Assembly: GCA_030835305.1 (NCBI GenBank)
Contig: JAURPJ010000090.1
Location: forward strand, 51,612-115,611
From: Verrucomicrobiota bacterium
GTDB lineage: Bacteria; Verrucomicrobiota; Verrucomicrobiia; Verrucomicrobiales; Akkermansiaceae
Direction of reading: 5' to 3'
Length of the DNA: 64,000 bases
Each line of letters opens with the position of its first letter. Position 1 is the first letter of the stretch. The notes under the pieces were generated by a model that was not told the DNA's origin, ran no database searches, and saw only the letters and a program-made list of their open reading frames with translations. Positions 44,167 to 53,538 of this stretch are shown here, in pieces. Position numbers and translations under genes: made by a program.

Positions 44167-47163
44167 TTACTTGTTGAGAAAGAGGTCGCTTTTGACGACA
44201 AGGTGAACGAGGTCGCGGAGGCGGTTTTGATTTTTTCCGAGGTCCCGGATGATGCGGTTGATTTCTCCCCGGTCCGTGGCTTCGAGTCTTCGACCGGTGG
44301 CATGAGTGAGCATTTTCTCGGTGAGGCACTGCACGATCCGGGGCTCGCGTTCTTTGAGCATCTTCTTGAAATCGACAATGTCGGCAATCTCCCGTCCGGT
44401 TGTTGTGATCGACGTGGTGTCGATGGGTTCATTGACACCCCGGTAGCGATCACGCCAGCGGCCGACGACATCGAAGTTCTCAAAGGCGAATCCCATGGGG
44501 TCGATTTTGGCGTGGCAGGAAGCGCAGGATTCGTTCCTGCGATGGAGGTCCAGTCGCTCGCGAATCGTGACAGCGTCACGGGTGTCGGTGGGGAGGGGTT
44601 CGATGTCGGGCGGAGGGGGTTGGGGGGGCGTGCCGAGGACATTTTCGAGAACCCAGGTGCCCCGAATGACCGGTGAGGTGTCGACTCCATTGGCGGTGGC
44701 GGTCATAATGCCGGGTTGGGTGAAGATACCACCACGGCGGGGATCGTTGAGTTTGACTTTACGGAGGCGGGCGCCCCGGATGTCTTCGCGACGATAGATC
44801 CACTTTCCGAGGACCTGGTTCATGTAGGTGTAGTCGGAGTCGATGAACTGAGCGATGCGCCCGTTGGTGGTGAGGATGTCCTCGAAGTAGGTGGTAACCT
44901 GTTTGAGCAACATGGGCTCAACCTTGAGGTTCTTGTAAAACTGATAGTCACCACCGGAGGGCGGCATTTTTCCGAGCTTGTCAAGTCGCAGCCAGGCCGA
45001 GGTGAAGTGGCGGATGAAGGCGGCTGCTTTGGGATCCTTGAGCATGCGTTCGATCTGTCGGTCGAGCTCGGCGGGTTCATGAAGTTTGCCTGCCCGGGCG
45101 AGTTCGAAAAGCTTCGCGTCAGGCATTGATGACCAGAGGAAGTAGCTCAGCCGCGAGGCAATGGCGAAGTCATCGAGCGGTCCCGGTTTCTCTTTTAAGT
45201 AAAGGAATTGCGGTGAGCAAAGAATGGACGCGTAGCCATCCTGCATTGCACGAATGAGGGGAGGAAGGGAGTCTTTTTTTTGTTTCTGATTGTTCTTCTG
45301 TCGAAGGCTGTCGACTGAAAGCCTGGCGTGGTTGGAGCCCGGTTCGGTCCATCCGGCCCGGAATCCGTTGGGTTGCCCAAAGGCAAGGTATTCAACGCGG
45401 ATGTCGTGCGGACCTTTTTTTAACGTGACTTTTCCCTTTCGAAGTTCCTGTCCGTGAAGTCCGTCGTGTTCGACCACTTTGTTGCCGTTGATGAGAATGC
45501 GGGCACCATCATCGGAAGCCATTTCAAGAGTGTATTCACCGGCGGTGAGAGCATTGATCTTTCCCTCGAAGACGATGCCGTAATATTCCTTCCGCTGGGC
45601 GACCTTGAGATCGAGATAGCCTCTTGGCAGTTTTCCTTGGGCGATGGGATTGAGTTGATCGAATTCCGGAAGCTTGCCCCATTTGCCGTCATAGACCCGA
45701 TAGGTGAGGTCCTGAATGCCGCCTTCCATTTCCACCACGGGATCGACTTGCTGACGCAGCACCAGTTGGACGAAGGGTTCGATTTCAGCATTGCTGATCG
45801 GACGTCGGAAAGCCCGCGTTGCAAAGGATTTCATGAGCCGGCGGATCTCGGCCTCGGTGCCCGTTCCCTTTCCATAAAGATTGGTGTGGCTTTGCGGTGG
45901 CCAGGTGTTGATGAGGGGTTCGAGAGTCAGGCTGTGAACGCGCAGGTGCGGGCCGGGATACCGGCTGTTGACCAAAAGTTTTTTCGCCATGTCGAGTGGC
46001 CACGATTCGTGGGCTTCTTTATCGATCTTCTTGTCGGGTCGTTCGGTGAGGAGTTCGGGGTGGAATTTTTTCAAGATGCCCTCTACCCGGAAGGGGCGGG
46101 AGTTCGGCCCGTTTTCCCAACCGATCCATGGGGTCCAGGTTTCATCGATCCAGACTTCATGTGAAAAGGTGTGTGCTTTGCCATCGGGTGGCACGGACCA
46201 AAGGGCCAGAGGGGTCGAGGTGATTCCGGCGAGGCCACCGTTTTTGGTGTCGGCGATATTGAGGCAGAGCTGGAAAGGGTCCTTGTCTTCCAGTTTAGTC
46301 ATCTCTTCCCACGGATGTTGATCCTTGTTGTGTGCCGAGGCTTCCACGGTGATTCGATAGCGTGCACCAACCCCGACTCCGCCGCGAAGATCCGTGGGGG
46401 AAAGGCGGCCCTGGACTTCGTATCCAGTCATAATGAGGTCGAAATCGGGATTCAGTTCACGCGAGGCGGTCTCGATGAGATGGCCTCCGCGCCCCTTGAT
46501 GAGGTGACCGGCAAAGCGTCGTGTTTCGACATCGGGCCGGGGTTCGAGATGGGTTGCTTCGGCGAGCGTTTCCTCCACCGCATTGAGAGTGAGCTTGAGG
46601 AGGAAGTCGGACATCACCAGGTTGTCTCCGATATTGAAGAAGCCGTCTTCGGCTTCGTCTTCGGGGAAGAAACGAAGGGGATCCCTGCCGGTGCGTTCGA
46701 CGCTTCCGTTTCCGTTGTTGTCGATCAGTCGCGAGCCGGCGGCGTCAGGACGGTAATGGGCTCCGTTGAGGTAGAGAAGGTCGCGCAGGGTGTTCCGAAG
46801 TTCGTGTCGATTGAGTCGACGTAGAATGGTTTGTCCTCCGGTGCTTCGAGCTTGTTCGTAGGCTTTGGTGAGTTCCCCGGAGAGGAGATTGACGATGGGG
46901 ATGACTTCCTTTTGCTTCGGTTGGGGGGCCTTGCGGGGAGGCATTTCGCCGAGGTTGAGTTGATCAAGAATGCCCTGCCAGATTTCGAGATTTTCAATCT
47001 CGGTGAGATCGTTCCCGAGGGTATCGAAACGCAGGTCGCCTTTTTGTTTTTCGGAGCCATGGCAGTCGTAGCAATGATGCTCAAGAAAGGGTTGGGCCCT
47101 TTCAAGTGGATTGCCAAAGAGCAAGCCCGGAGCGCAGAGCAAGAGCAGGAGACGGGTTCTCAC
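44167..47163 (-). CDS. DUF1592-type cytochrome protein with PA14 insertion
   Basis: A 998-aa exported protein with signal peptide (1-17), PSCyt1 haem site CYDCHG (about 31-36), DUF1587 (LRRLNRHELRNTLRDLLYLN), a DUF1595-like segment (RAFRRPISNAEIEPF), an inserted PA14 domain at about 514-603 (YTLEMASDDGARILINGNKV and DIRVEYLAFGQPNGFRAGW), DUF1592 (IASRLSYFLWSSMPD, YTYMNQVLGKW), DUF1588 (RGGIFTQPGIMTATANGVDT) with a second CASCH near 881, and DUF1585. The PA14 domain suggests carbohydrate binding. It lies 9 bp after the DUF1552 gene, the reverse of the order in the 30-34 kb pair. Confidence 0.92.
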   Translation of the reverse strand: MRTRLLLLLCAPGLLFGNPLERAQPFLEHHCYDCHGSEKQKGDLRFDTLGNDLTEIENLEIWQGILDQLNLGEMPPRKAPQPKQKEVIPIVNLLSGELTKAYEQARSTGGQTILRRLNRHELRNTLRDLLYLNGAHYRPDAAGSRLIDNNGNGSVERTGRDPLRFFPEDEAEDGFFNIGDNLVMSDFLLKLTLNAVEETLAEATHLEPRPDVETRRFAGHLIKGRGGHLIETASRELNPDFDLIMTGYEVQGRLSPTDLRGGVGVGARYRITVEASAHNKDQHPWEEMTKLEDKDPFQLCLNIADTKNGGLAGITSTPLALWSVPPDGKAHTFSHEVWIDETWTPWIGWENGPNSRPFRVEGILKKFHPELLTERPDKKIDKEAHESWPLDMAKKLLVNSRYPGPHLRVHSLTLEPLINTWPPQSHTNLYGKGTGTEAEIRRLMKSFATRAFRRPISNAEIEPFVQLVLRQQVDPVVEMEGGIQDLTYRVYDGKWGKLPEFDQLNPIAQGKLPRGYLDLKVAQRKEYYGIVFEGKINALTAGEYTLEMASDDGARILINGNKVVEHDGLHGQELRKGKVTLKKGPHDIRVEYLAFGQPNGFRAGWTEPGSNHARLSVDSLRQKNNQKQKKDSLPPLIRAMQDGYASILCSPQFLYLKEKPGPLDDFAIASRLSYFLWSSMPDAKLFELARAGKLHEPAELDRQIERMLKDPKAAAFIRHFTSAWLRLDKLGKMPPSGGDYQFYKNLKVEPMLLKQVTTYFEDILTTNGRIAQFIDSDYTYMNQVLGKWIYRREDIRGARLRKVKLNDPRRGGIFTQPGIMTATANGVDTSPVIRGTWVLENVLGTPPQPPPPDIEPLPTDTRDAVTIRERLDLHRRNESCASCHAKIDPMGFAFENFDVVGRWRDRYRGVNEPIDTTSITTTGREIADIVDFKKMLKEREPRIVQCLTEKMLTHATGRRLEATDRGEINRIIRDLGKNQNRLRDLVHLVVKSDLFLNK

Positions 47164-47172
47164 GGGAGGGAG

Positions 47173-48441
47173 TTAGGCTTTGGATTCGAGACCACTTAGG
47201 CTACCCGTGCTCGAACCAAAGCGATCAATCTCAAGCCCTGAATTTTGGAGGATGGAGAGAAGGAGGTTGGCGGCTGGAACGCGGTTGGTATCGTGAGCAG
47301 GGTAGACTTTATGCTCTCCGTGTTTGAATCCGCCCCCGGCGAGGACGAGGGGGAGGTTCTTCGTCTGGTGGGTGCCGGCGGCCATCCCGCAACCGTAAAG
47401 AACCGAGGTGTGATCGAAGAGAGTGCCCCCATTGATGGGGTCTTCCTGCGCCTTGAGGAGATCGATGAGATAGGACATCATTTCGATCTGATAGCCTTCG
47501 ATTTTTTTCAAGGCGGCCACGGGATCTGGTCGTTCGCCGTGGTGGGAAAATCCATGGTAGCCTCCGTTGAGTCCGAAGTCTCCGTTGGCGAATCCGGAGG
47601 ACAGAGTGATGGCGCGGGTCGAGTCGGTTTGCAAGGCAAGGGCGATGATCTCGATGGTGGCCTTGAGCTGCTCTGCGGTGCCATTGCCGGGATTGGGTTC
47701 CGGGATGTCGGTCTTGGGCTTGGGCCGGTTGATCCAGGGCTCCTGTTGGATAATTTTCTTCTCCAGCGTACGGACCGAATCGAAGTATTCCTCAAGCTTC
47801 TCCTGATCTTGTTTACCGAGTTCCTTGTTGAGTGACTTGGCCTGATCGCGCACCACATCGAGGATGCTGCTGTGGCGTTTTAAGTTTTCCGCCGAGGTCG
47901 CTTTTGTTTCCGCCGAGTCTTCGAAAAACATGGCGCGATAGGCGGCGCGGAGATCGATGGAAGGAACCTGAACGCCGGTGCGGGTGAAGCTGAGAAGGTT
48001 TTTTTCGCGGCATCCGAGGGTCAGCGAGGAAAAACGGGTGGCGGCGCCGTGGTGCTCGGCGAGCTTTTGATCGAGGCTCATGTTCCCCTCGGCGTAGTTG
48101 TGCGCGAGGATGGGTCGCACGCCACTGAGGAGAACGGGCACGCCCTGATGTCCGCCGGTGAAGCCGTGATCGAGGTTTTGAAAAACGGTGAAATCCTCGC
48201 GGTGTTTCTTCAGGGCCTTGAGGGTTTCCGGCATTTCGTAGTTTCTTCCGGCCTGAGAGGGATCGGGAAAGAAGGCCTTCTGATAGACGCCGTAATTGTT
48301 GGAGAGACAGACGAATCGTTTAACGGGTTTCTTGCCACGAGTGGCCGCGCGTCCGACCGGAACCATCGCTTCAAGCATGGGCAGGGCCATGGCCACTCCG
48401 GTTCCGCGAAGGAGGGTGCGCCGGTTCAAAGTCGTCTTCAT
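47173..48441 (-). CDS. DUF1552 exported protein (second copy)
   Basis: A 422-aa DUF1552 protein from the ATG at 48441 (MKTTLNRRTLLRGTGVAMAL), a Tat-type signal with RR. Family motifs: FVCLSNNYGVYQKAFFPD, FTVFQNLDHGFTGGHQGVPV, SLTLGCREKNLLSFTRTG, YFDSVRTLEKKI, GGYHGFSHHGERPDP and LFDHTSVLYGCGMAAGTHQT. It resembles the copy at 30-31.5 kb in overall plan but differs in detail, so the duplication is old. It is the first gene of an operon with the PA14-containing cytochrome and starts 121 bp from the divergent flavoprotein gene. Confidence 0.9.
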   Translation of the reverse strand: MKTTLNRRTLLRGTGVAMALPMLEAMVPVGRAATRGKKPVKRFVCLSNNYGVYQKAFFPDPSQAGRNYEMPETLKALKKHREDFTVFQNLDHGFTGGHQGVPVLLSGVRPILAHNYAEGNMSLDQKLAEHHGAATRFSSLTLGCREKNLLSFTRTGVQVPSIDLRAAYRAMFFEDSAETKATSAENLKRHSSILDVVRDQAKSLNKELGKQDQEKLEEYFDSVRTLEKKIIQQEPWINRPKPKTDIPEPNPGNGTAEQLKATIEIIALALQTDSTRAITLSSGFANGDFGLNGGYHGFSHHGERPDPVAALKKIEGYQIEMMSYLIDLLKAQEDPINGGTLFDHTSVLYGCGMAAGTHQTKNLPLVLAGGGFKHGEHKVYPAHDTNRVPAANLLLSILQNSGLEIDRFGSSTGSLSGLESKA

Positions 48442-48562
48442 TTGGGGCAATATGACGGGGATTTTGCTCACTGTGAATCTAAAACTTGAGGATTTCCGGG
48501 CACTGTGGCTTTTCGTGTCGGATTGGGTGCAGTAGGATGGGTCCAGTCAAGCAAGACAATCC
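48442..48562. promoter_or_regulatory. Divergent promoter region between DUF1552 and flavoprotein genes
   Basis: A 121-bp spacer with start codons pointing away from each other, so promoters for both redox operons lie here and could be controlled together. I see no clear palindrome. Confidence 0.4.
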
Positions 48563-49819
48563 ATGTCCAATTCCGAACAAACCGACCGACGCCAATTTAT
48601 CCAGAAATCGATTTTGGGGGGGATGGCGATCTCCTCGACAAGTGAGGTATTTGCACAGAGCGAGGAGGGGGCGAAGGAATCCGACCTAACCCAGGAGGTG
48701 GATGTCCTCGTGGTGGGAGGAGGAACTGCGGGTAATATCGCGGCGATTCAAGCGGGGCGGGCGGGAGCCAAGACTCTGATTATCGAGAGGGGAGCTCAGT
48801 TGGGTGGCACGACTACGACGGGTGGGGTGGCTTTTCCCGGGCTTTTTGACGCGTGGGGGAAGCAGATTATTGCCGGGATAGGGTGGGAGTTGGTGAAGGA
48901 GTGCGTGGAATTGGATGGCGGAAAATTTCCAAACTTCGCCAAGGTGCCCAAGCGGCATTGGCAGAACCAGGTTTTCGTGAATCAGTTTTTGTATGCCATT
49001 CTTGCGGAAGAGAAATGTGAGCAGGCCGGAGTAAAAATTGCTTATCATGAATTTCCGCAATCGGTTCAAAAGGCCGGGATAGGTTGGGAGGTGGTTTGCG
49101 TGGGGTTTGGGACCCGGCGACGGGTTCGGTGCAAGCAGATCATCGACTGCACCGGTGGGGCGGAAGTGGTCGGCATGATGGGATTGCCTCGTCTCCGGGA
49201 AGAGGAAACACAACCTGGTTCGATGCTCTTCAATTTGGGAGAGGCGAACAATCCCGGACACCATCAACTCCACCGGCTTTATGTTCACGGAGCTGACTCG
49301 TCGAATTCACGAACGGTGACGCTGGCCAATCTTACCGGACGTAGATCGGTTCTGGAAAAGGTGCGAAAGGAAAAGAAGCGCCTGATGCACCTGCAACCTG
49401 AAACGGGATTTAGAGAGAGCTTCCGCATTGTCGGGGAAACCATGATCACGGTGAATGACTACACAAATGGCCGGCTATTTAGGGATGCCGTTTCCAATGC
49501 CTTCTACCCGGTCGACCTTCATACCAAAAGCGGGGTGAAGCCGAAGCCGCTCAAACCTGGCACCGTTCCCACTATTCCGCTGGGAGCTCTCGTGCCCAAG
49601 GGAAGTCAAAATCTCATGGTGGCGGGGCGTTGTGTTTCGAGCGACCGCCTGGCAAACTCCGGACTTCGTGTGCAGGCCTCTTGCATGGGGATGGGGCAGG
49701 CCGCAGGGCTTACGGCTTCGTTGGCAGCAGCTCAAAGTACGACGCCTCTCGAAGTTCCGCTTGGAGAGATTCATCGAGAGCTTGCAAAGCACGGAGCGAT
49801 TCTTCCCGGAAAGTCATGA
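48563..49819 (+). CDS. Tat-exported FAD-dependent oxidoreductase
   Basis: Flavoprotein of 418 aa. The Tat-like start contains TDRRQFIQKSILGGMAISS. The dinucleotide fold DVLVVGGGTAGNIAAIQAGR (47-66) is followed by LIIERGAQLGGTTTTGGVAF, a hallmark of the FAD_oxidored group, and near the end LMVAGRCVSSDRLANSGLRV with CMGMGQAAGLTASLAA. It should bind FAD and oxidise an unknown substrate outside the cytoplasm. The next gene, a cytochrome-b-like membrane protein, overlaps its stop by ATGA and is the probable electron acceptor. Confidence 0.9.
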   Translation: MSNSEQTDRRQFIQKSILGGMAISSTSEVFAQSEEGAKESDLTQEVDVLVVGGGTAGNIAAIQAGRAGAKTLIIERGAQLGGTTTTGGVAFPGLFDAWGKQIIAGIGWELVKECVELDGGKFPNFAKVPKRHWQNQVFVNQFLYAILAEEKCEQAGVKIAYHEFPQSVQKAGIGWEVVCVGFGTRRRVRCKQIIDCTGGAEVVGMMGLPRLREEETQPGSMLFNLGEANNPGHHQLHRLYVHGADSSNSRTVTLANLTGRRSVLEKVRKEKKRLMHLQPETGFRESFRIVGETMITVNDYTNGRLFRDAVSNAFYPVDLHTKSGVKPKPLKPGTVPTIPLGALVPKGSQNLMVAGRCVSSDRLANSGLRVQASCMGMGQAAGLTASLAAAQSTTPLEVPLGEIHRELAKHGAILPGKS

Positions 49820-50751
49820 AGTATGGCGAACCCGGCAAGGCGCGACGAAGAATCACTTCGTTGCTGAGCATGCTCACTTTTGTCGTGATGGCAGTGACGG
49901 GAGCGCTGGCGTTTTTCCTTCCCTTTTCGATTGAGATCGCAGGTCTTCACTCCCTGATGGGGTTTGTTTTTGTGGCCTTTATTGCGGTGCACGTCCTGAA
50001 CAACAGTCGACAATTAAAAGGGTATCTCCGGAGTCGGGTTGTTGGCTTGGCGCTAGCGGTGACGGTTGGGTTGGGTGCGGTTTTCTTTTTTCAACCGGCT
50101 CCCGTGAAAGTTGTTTTGGGATTGAGTCAAAACCTTGGTCCGGCCCTCGATCGTTTCGAAGTCCAGGAAGACGGCATGGTTTATCACTATGCACCGTCGG
50201 ATGATTACCTGATGGAATTGACCGTCAAAACCGGTCCGAACTTTGATCCGGAAGATCCGCCGGAGATTGCGATCTGGCTCGAGAATCAAGGCGATTATCA
50301 TATTCAAACCTTGCGGGGGCCTGATGGCATCAGCGACGATCTCCCCTACTGGTCATTTAAAAGACGAGGGTGGAAAAAGGCGAAAGAAGAAGCAGGGAAC
50401 GAAGAAGAGATCGATGCCATTTCGACTCCGACTCCCAATGGATCCTTTGATCCGGCCGACTACATCCTTCCGGCTGATCCTGATACCTCGACACCCTACA
50501 AGCTTCTCATCGAGATCAACCAAAGCGGAGACGCGCACGGGGAATACGACGATCAACCGTCACTTGTTTACTCGGTTGAGATCGACAATCTACGCCCGGT
50601 TACTTTTCAGATTCTCGATCTAGTTGGTTATCCAAAGCGCGAAGACGAAGACGGCAAAGAAGCCTGGTCACTCTATTTCGTGGATGAAGGTTTTGGGTCG
50701 GCGTTAAAACTGGTGGACAGCGTGCTGCTTCAGGTCGAACGGGGATTGTAA
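49816..50751 (+). CDS. DUF4405-like cytochrome b helices fused to DUF2271 domain
   Basis: A 311-aa membrane protein starting at the ATGA overlap (49816). Three helices lie at about 15-36, 41-62 and 74-93. Helix 2 holds His45 and His59 (GLHSLMGFVFVAFIAVHVLN), 14 residues apart as in helices that hold two haem b groups. This is the DUF4405 type. From about 110 the protein is a DUF2271-like periplasmic domain with PEIAIWLENQGDYHIQTL, DAISTPTPNGSF and PYKLLIEINQSGDAHGEYD. DUF2271 is usually a separate periplasmic protein; here it is fused to the membrane part. It probably accepts electrons from the upstream flavoprotein; only haem coordination by one helix is visible. Confidence 0.78.
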   Translation: MKYGEPGKARRRITSLLSMLTFVVMAVTGALAFFLPFSIEIAGLHSLMGFVFVAFIAVHVLNNSRQLKGYLRSRVVGLALAVTVGLGAVFFFQPAPVKVVLGLSQNLGPALDRFEVQEDGMVYHYAPSDDYLMELTVKTGPNFDPEDPPEIAIWLENQGDYHIQTLRGPDGISDDLPYWSFKRRGWKKAKEEAGNEEEIDAISTPTPNGSFDPADYILPADPDTSTPYKLLIEINQSGDAHGEYDDQPSLVYSVEIDNLRPVTFQILDLVGYPKREDEDGKEAWSLYFVDEGFGSALKLVDSVLLQVERGL

Positions 50752-50769
50752 AATTAGGACAACGAGATC

Positions 50770-52422
50770 CTACTCTTCGGCCACCCGGAAGAAGAGCTTT
50801 GGAGTGCCGGCCGGGACTCCGCTGACGGTGTAGCTGGTGGTTGCTCCTTGTGATTCCCAAAAGTCTTCTTCTTCATGCCAGTTCCCCTCAATATTCGGAC
50901 TGGATTCAATACGGTAGGAGCGGCCCGGTCTCGATTGCCAGGTGATGGTGGCACTTCCCGGATCTCCCGGGGTGTATTCGAGCGAAGTGATGGCAAGATC
51001 GCCTCCACCGATCATCCCGCCTGCCATGATCTCCATGACTTCTGCCTGTGTTAGGCCGGTATCGTAAATCCGGAGGTCGGCGAGATTTCCGTCAAAGCCC
51101 CTGATGGCTGCTCCTTGCACCCGGCCTCCCAGGGTCACCGCAAACGGGCCTCCGGAGTTGGTGGTATTGATGGGGACCGAGGTAAATAAGTTCACTGGAT
51201 CAAGCTGCCCGTCCAAATAGAAGACGACGTCCGAAATGTCGGGGTCAGCATCAACTTCAAAGACGATGGCTCCATGGTGCCAAACGCCATCATTCGCAGC
51301 GGTGGTGGCAACCGTTCTGCCATCTTGGATTTCGAGCCGGAGGGCACCGATCGGACCATCGGCAGCGGAGGTATTCAGGCGGGCATGCCACTTGAGCCCG
51401 GCCAGGGCCGCATTGCCCCAGCCGATGATGCCGTTGTCCGTTGTAAGAGTGGTTTTGAACCAAAAGGTGACGGATCGGGATGCCGTCCCGCCAATGCCCG
51501 CGTAGTCGGTATAAAGGAGGTCATTGTTATTGGCAAAGAGGAGGGAGTTGGAGAGGTTGGGTGGTGCGTCATCGCTCCAGGTCGGAGGGATGGGCGCGGG
51601 ATCGATGAGGGTTCCGTCGTTATCTCCGCTGCCGAGGTCTTCGGCGAGGGTTCCGTCGCCTTTATCGAGCGGGAAGTGCATGACCAACCCGTCGGTGGTG
51701 GGCGCGGCGGCAGATAATTGCGCCACTTCGGCGGCGGATAAGGCGCGGTCATAAATGCGAACATCATCGAGTTGCCCGGGGAAGTATCCCAAGGCTGCTC
51801 CCTGAATCCGCCTTCCGATGCTAACCGGATCAGCAATCACACTGGTATTGACGGGCTGGGTTGAGCCGCCGTTGCCTCCTGGAGCCTCGGCTACTCCGTC
51901 AACGTAGTGAATCACGGTGCCTAGTTCACCCCCGCCTTCCGGGTAGACACTGGCGACGTGATGCCAGTTTCCGTCGTTTATGGAGGTGCTGCCGATGGTG
52001 AAATCGCCCTGGGTTTCGGTGCGAATTGCTCCAACGGGACCATTGTTGGCGTTATCGTTGAGTCGGACGTGCCACTTGGTTCCGTTGATCGTTGAATTTC
52101 CCCAGGCCACGATTCCATGATTGCCGGCCGTCGTTGTTTTGATCCAAAATGCCACGGTTCTTGCGGCATCACCGGCAATACCGGGGTAGGCGGTATCGAG
52201 ATACTGGCTGGTTCCGTCCAGATCGATAGAGGCTGAATTGGCAAATCCGGTGGTGGGAACATCAGTCGACCAAATTACAGAGGCGGCGATGATGGCGTCA
52301 TTTTGGTTGGCGGATGAATCGGAGAAAATAGTTCCTTCCCCCTCGTCGAACAGCCAATGTCCTACCAGATCAGCACTCGCGCTTCCGACGATGAAAGCGT
52401 TCAGAGCAAGAATTTTGTTCAT
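50770..52422 (-). CDS. Secreted protein with two LamG/concanavalin-like domains
   Basis: A 550-aa exported protein with a signal peptide (1-17, SASA). Two LamG-like jelly rolls follow: residues 20-230 (GHWLFDEGEGTIFSDSSANQ, DGNWHHVASVYPEGG, GQLDDVRIYDRALSAAEV) and 245-460 (MHFPLDKGDGTLAEDLGSGD, DGVWHHGAIVFEVD, GNLADLRIYDTGLTQAEV). The two halves are similar enough to be an internal duplication. The last 75 residues are the module shared with other exported proteins: YRIESSPNIEGNWHEEEDFW and LFFRVAEE. It is probably a glycan-binding or surface protein. Confidence 0.85.
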   Translation of the reverse strand: MNKILALNAFIVGSASADLVGHWLFDEGEGTIFSDSSANQNDAIIAASVIWSTDVPTTGFANSASIDLDGTSQYLDTAYPGIAGDAARTVAFWIKTTTAGNHGIVAWGNSTINGTKWHVRLNDNANNGPVGAIRTETQGDFTIGSTSINDGNWHHVASVYPEGGGELGTVIHYVDGVAEAPGGNGGSTQPVNTSVIADPVSIGRRIQGAALGYFPGQLDDVRIYDRALSAAEVAQLSAAAPTTDGLVMHFPLDKGDGTLAEDLGSGDNDGTLIDPAPIPPTWSDDAPPNLSNSLLFANNNDLLYTDYAGIGGTASRSVTFWFKTTLTTDNGIIGWGNAALAGLKWHARLNTSAADGPIGALRLEIQDGRTVATTAANDGVWHHGAIVFEVDADPDISDVVFYLDGQLDPVNLFTSVPINTTNSGGPFAVTLGGRVQGAAIRGFDGNLADLRIYDTGLTQAEVMEIMAGGMIGGGDLAITSLEYTPGDPGSATITWQSRPGRSYRIESSPNIEGNWHEEEDFWESQGATTSYTVSGVPAGTPKLFFRVAEE

Positions 52423-52611
52423 ATTCAGGAACGAAGGTAACTAGCCAAGCCCCCTGTTCGACAAGATCTAATTTGAAATATCGACCAAGAAGTAACCATG
52501 GAGAGGTCTGTTGATGAGCCTACCGGTTCTCTTAATGATCATTCACAGCAAAGTGAATCAGCTTCCTCGTGCATCATTGTTTAGCGGGAGATCGATGCCA
52601 GCCTCTTGGGC
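52423..52611. other. Spacer, 189 bp
   Basis: It lies between the LamG gene start and the end of the DHDPS-family gene, both on the minus strand. It must carry the LamG promoter and the end of the sugar-acid operon. No hairpin with a T tract is obvious and no gene is seen. Confidence 0.4.
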
Positions 52612-53526
52612 TTAAGAACCGTAGTTTAAGAGGTCTCTGGCGCAGTTTGCGACGCGTGAGGCGTGGTCTGAGTCCAAGCTACTGAGCAAGGGAAGGGCGG
52701 GGCCGGTTTGGCCAATGCCGGCGGCGGCGACGGCTTCGTGGAGGACGCGAATCGGGTTGATCTCGTTGCGTAGATCTTCGAGCGGCCGGAAGATTCCCCG
52801 GATGGTTTCAGCCTCTTCAAGCTGCCCGCTGTTGATAGCGGTGAGCATTTTTTGAGAGAGATCGGGCCGGACGCAAACGCAGCCCGAGGTAAAGCCATTG
52901 ATCTGAAATTTTGTAAGATGGGTGATGGCGGGTTGCTCGCCGATTCCGCTGACGATTAGGCGGGGATCGACAAGCCCGATGAGGCGGGACAGGTAATCAT
53001 CCTGCGCAGGGTCCTCGCGGACGATGGCGTATTTGATCCATGAAACGAGTCCGTCGTTGACGAGTTCGGCGACGGTTTCGGGTTCCAGGTACCCTTCAAA
53101 CTTGATGTAAAGAACAGCGGGTTTACCGAGGGCTTCGACGAACTTGCGAAAGCCGGCGGCGACTCCGGCATCGGTGGTAAGGCCCTGCATGGGAAGAACC
53201 ATCACGGTGGGGAAATCGAAGTCGCGGAGGGTCGTCATTTGATCCATCATGACGCCGTAAGTAGGGCCGACGGATGGAACGATGAGGGTGTCGTCCCCGC
53301 ATTCGGTTGAGATGACTTCCAGCGCTTCGGCATACTCGCTGGGAGCGATGTGGTAGAAGTTGGCATTTCCGCCATAAAGAAGCGAGGAAACGCCCCCGGC
53401 TTGGATGTGGCGAATGATTTTCCCGTTTTCTTTGCGGTTGATTTTGAGGTTGGCATCGCGTGCCAAAGGCGGAACGGCGATGATGGAGGAATTGAGTTGC
53501 TCGGGAGTGACTGGTGAAGTTTGCAT
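52612..53526 (-). CDS. DHDPS/NAL-family class I lyase or dehydratase
   Basis: A TIM-barrel enzyme of 304 aa related to dihydrodipicolinate synthase, N-acetylneuraminate lyase and 2-keto-3-deoxy sugar-acid lyases. The Schiff-base lysine lies in LVSWIKYAIVRED and the catalytic tyrosine in KPAVLYIKFEGYL. The usual GTTGE-type carboxylate loop reads GGVSSLLYGGNANFYH here, which is not the DapA form, so lysine synthesis is unlikely. It lies 12 bp after the IlvD/Edd-type gene; together they fit a route in which an aldonate is dehydrated to a 2-keto-3-deoxy acid that this enzyme then cleaves or dehydrates. The exact sugar is unknown. Confidence 0.83.
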   Translation of the reverse strand: MQTSPVTPEQLNSSIIAVPPLARDANLKINRKENGKIIRHIQAGGVSSLLYGGNANFYHIAPSEYAEALEVISTECGDDTLIVPSVGPTYGVMMDQMTTLRDFDFPTVMVLPMQGLTTDAGVAAGFRKFVEALGKPAVLYIKFEGYLEPETVAELVNDGLVSWIKYAIVREDPAQDDYLSRLIGLVDPRLIVSGIGEQPAITHLTKFQINGFTSGCVCVRPDLSQKMLTAINSGQLEEAETIRGIFRPLEDLRNEINPIRVLHEAVAAAGIGQTGPALPLLSSLDSDHASRVANCARDLLNYGS

Positions 53527-53538
53527 GGGTCTGGAAAT

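Noticed and set aside
52612..53526. dapA for lysine synthesis
   Set aside because: The carboxylate-binding front loop is not of DapA type and the gene is in an operon with a sugar-acid dehydratase.
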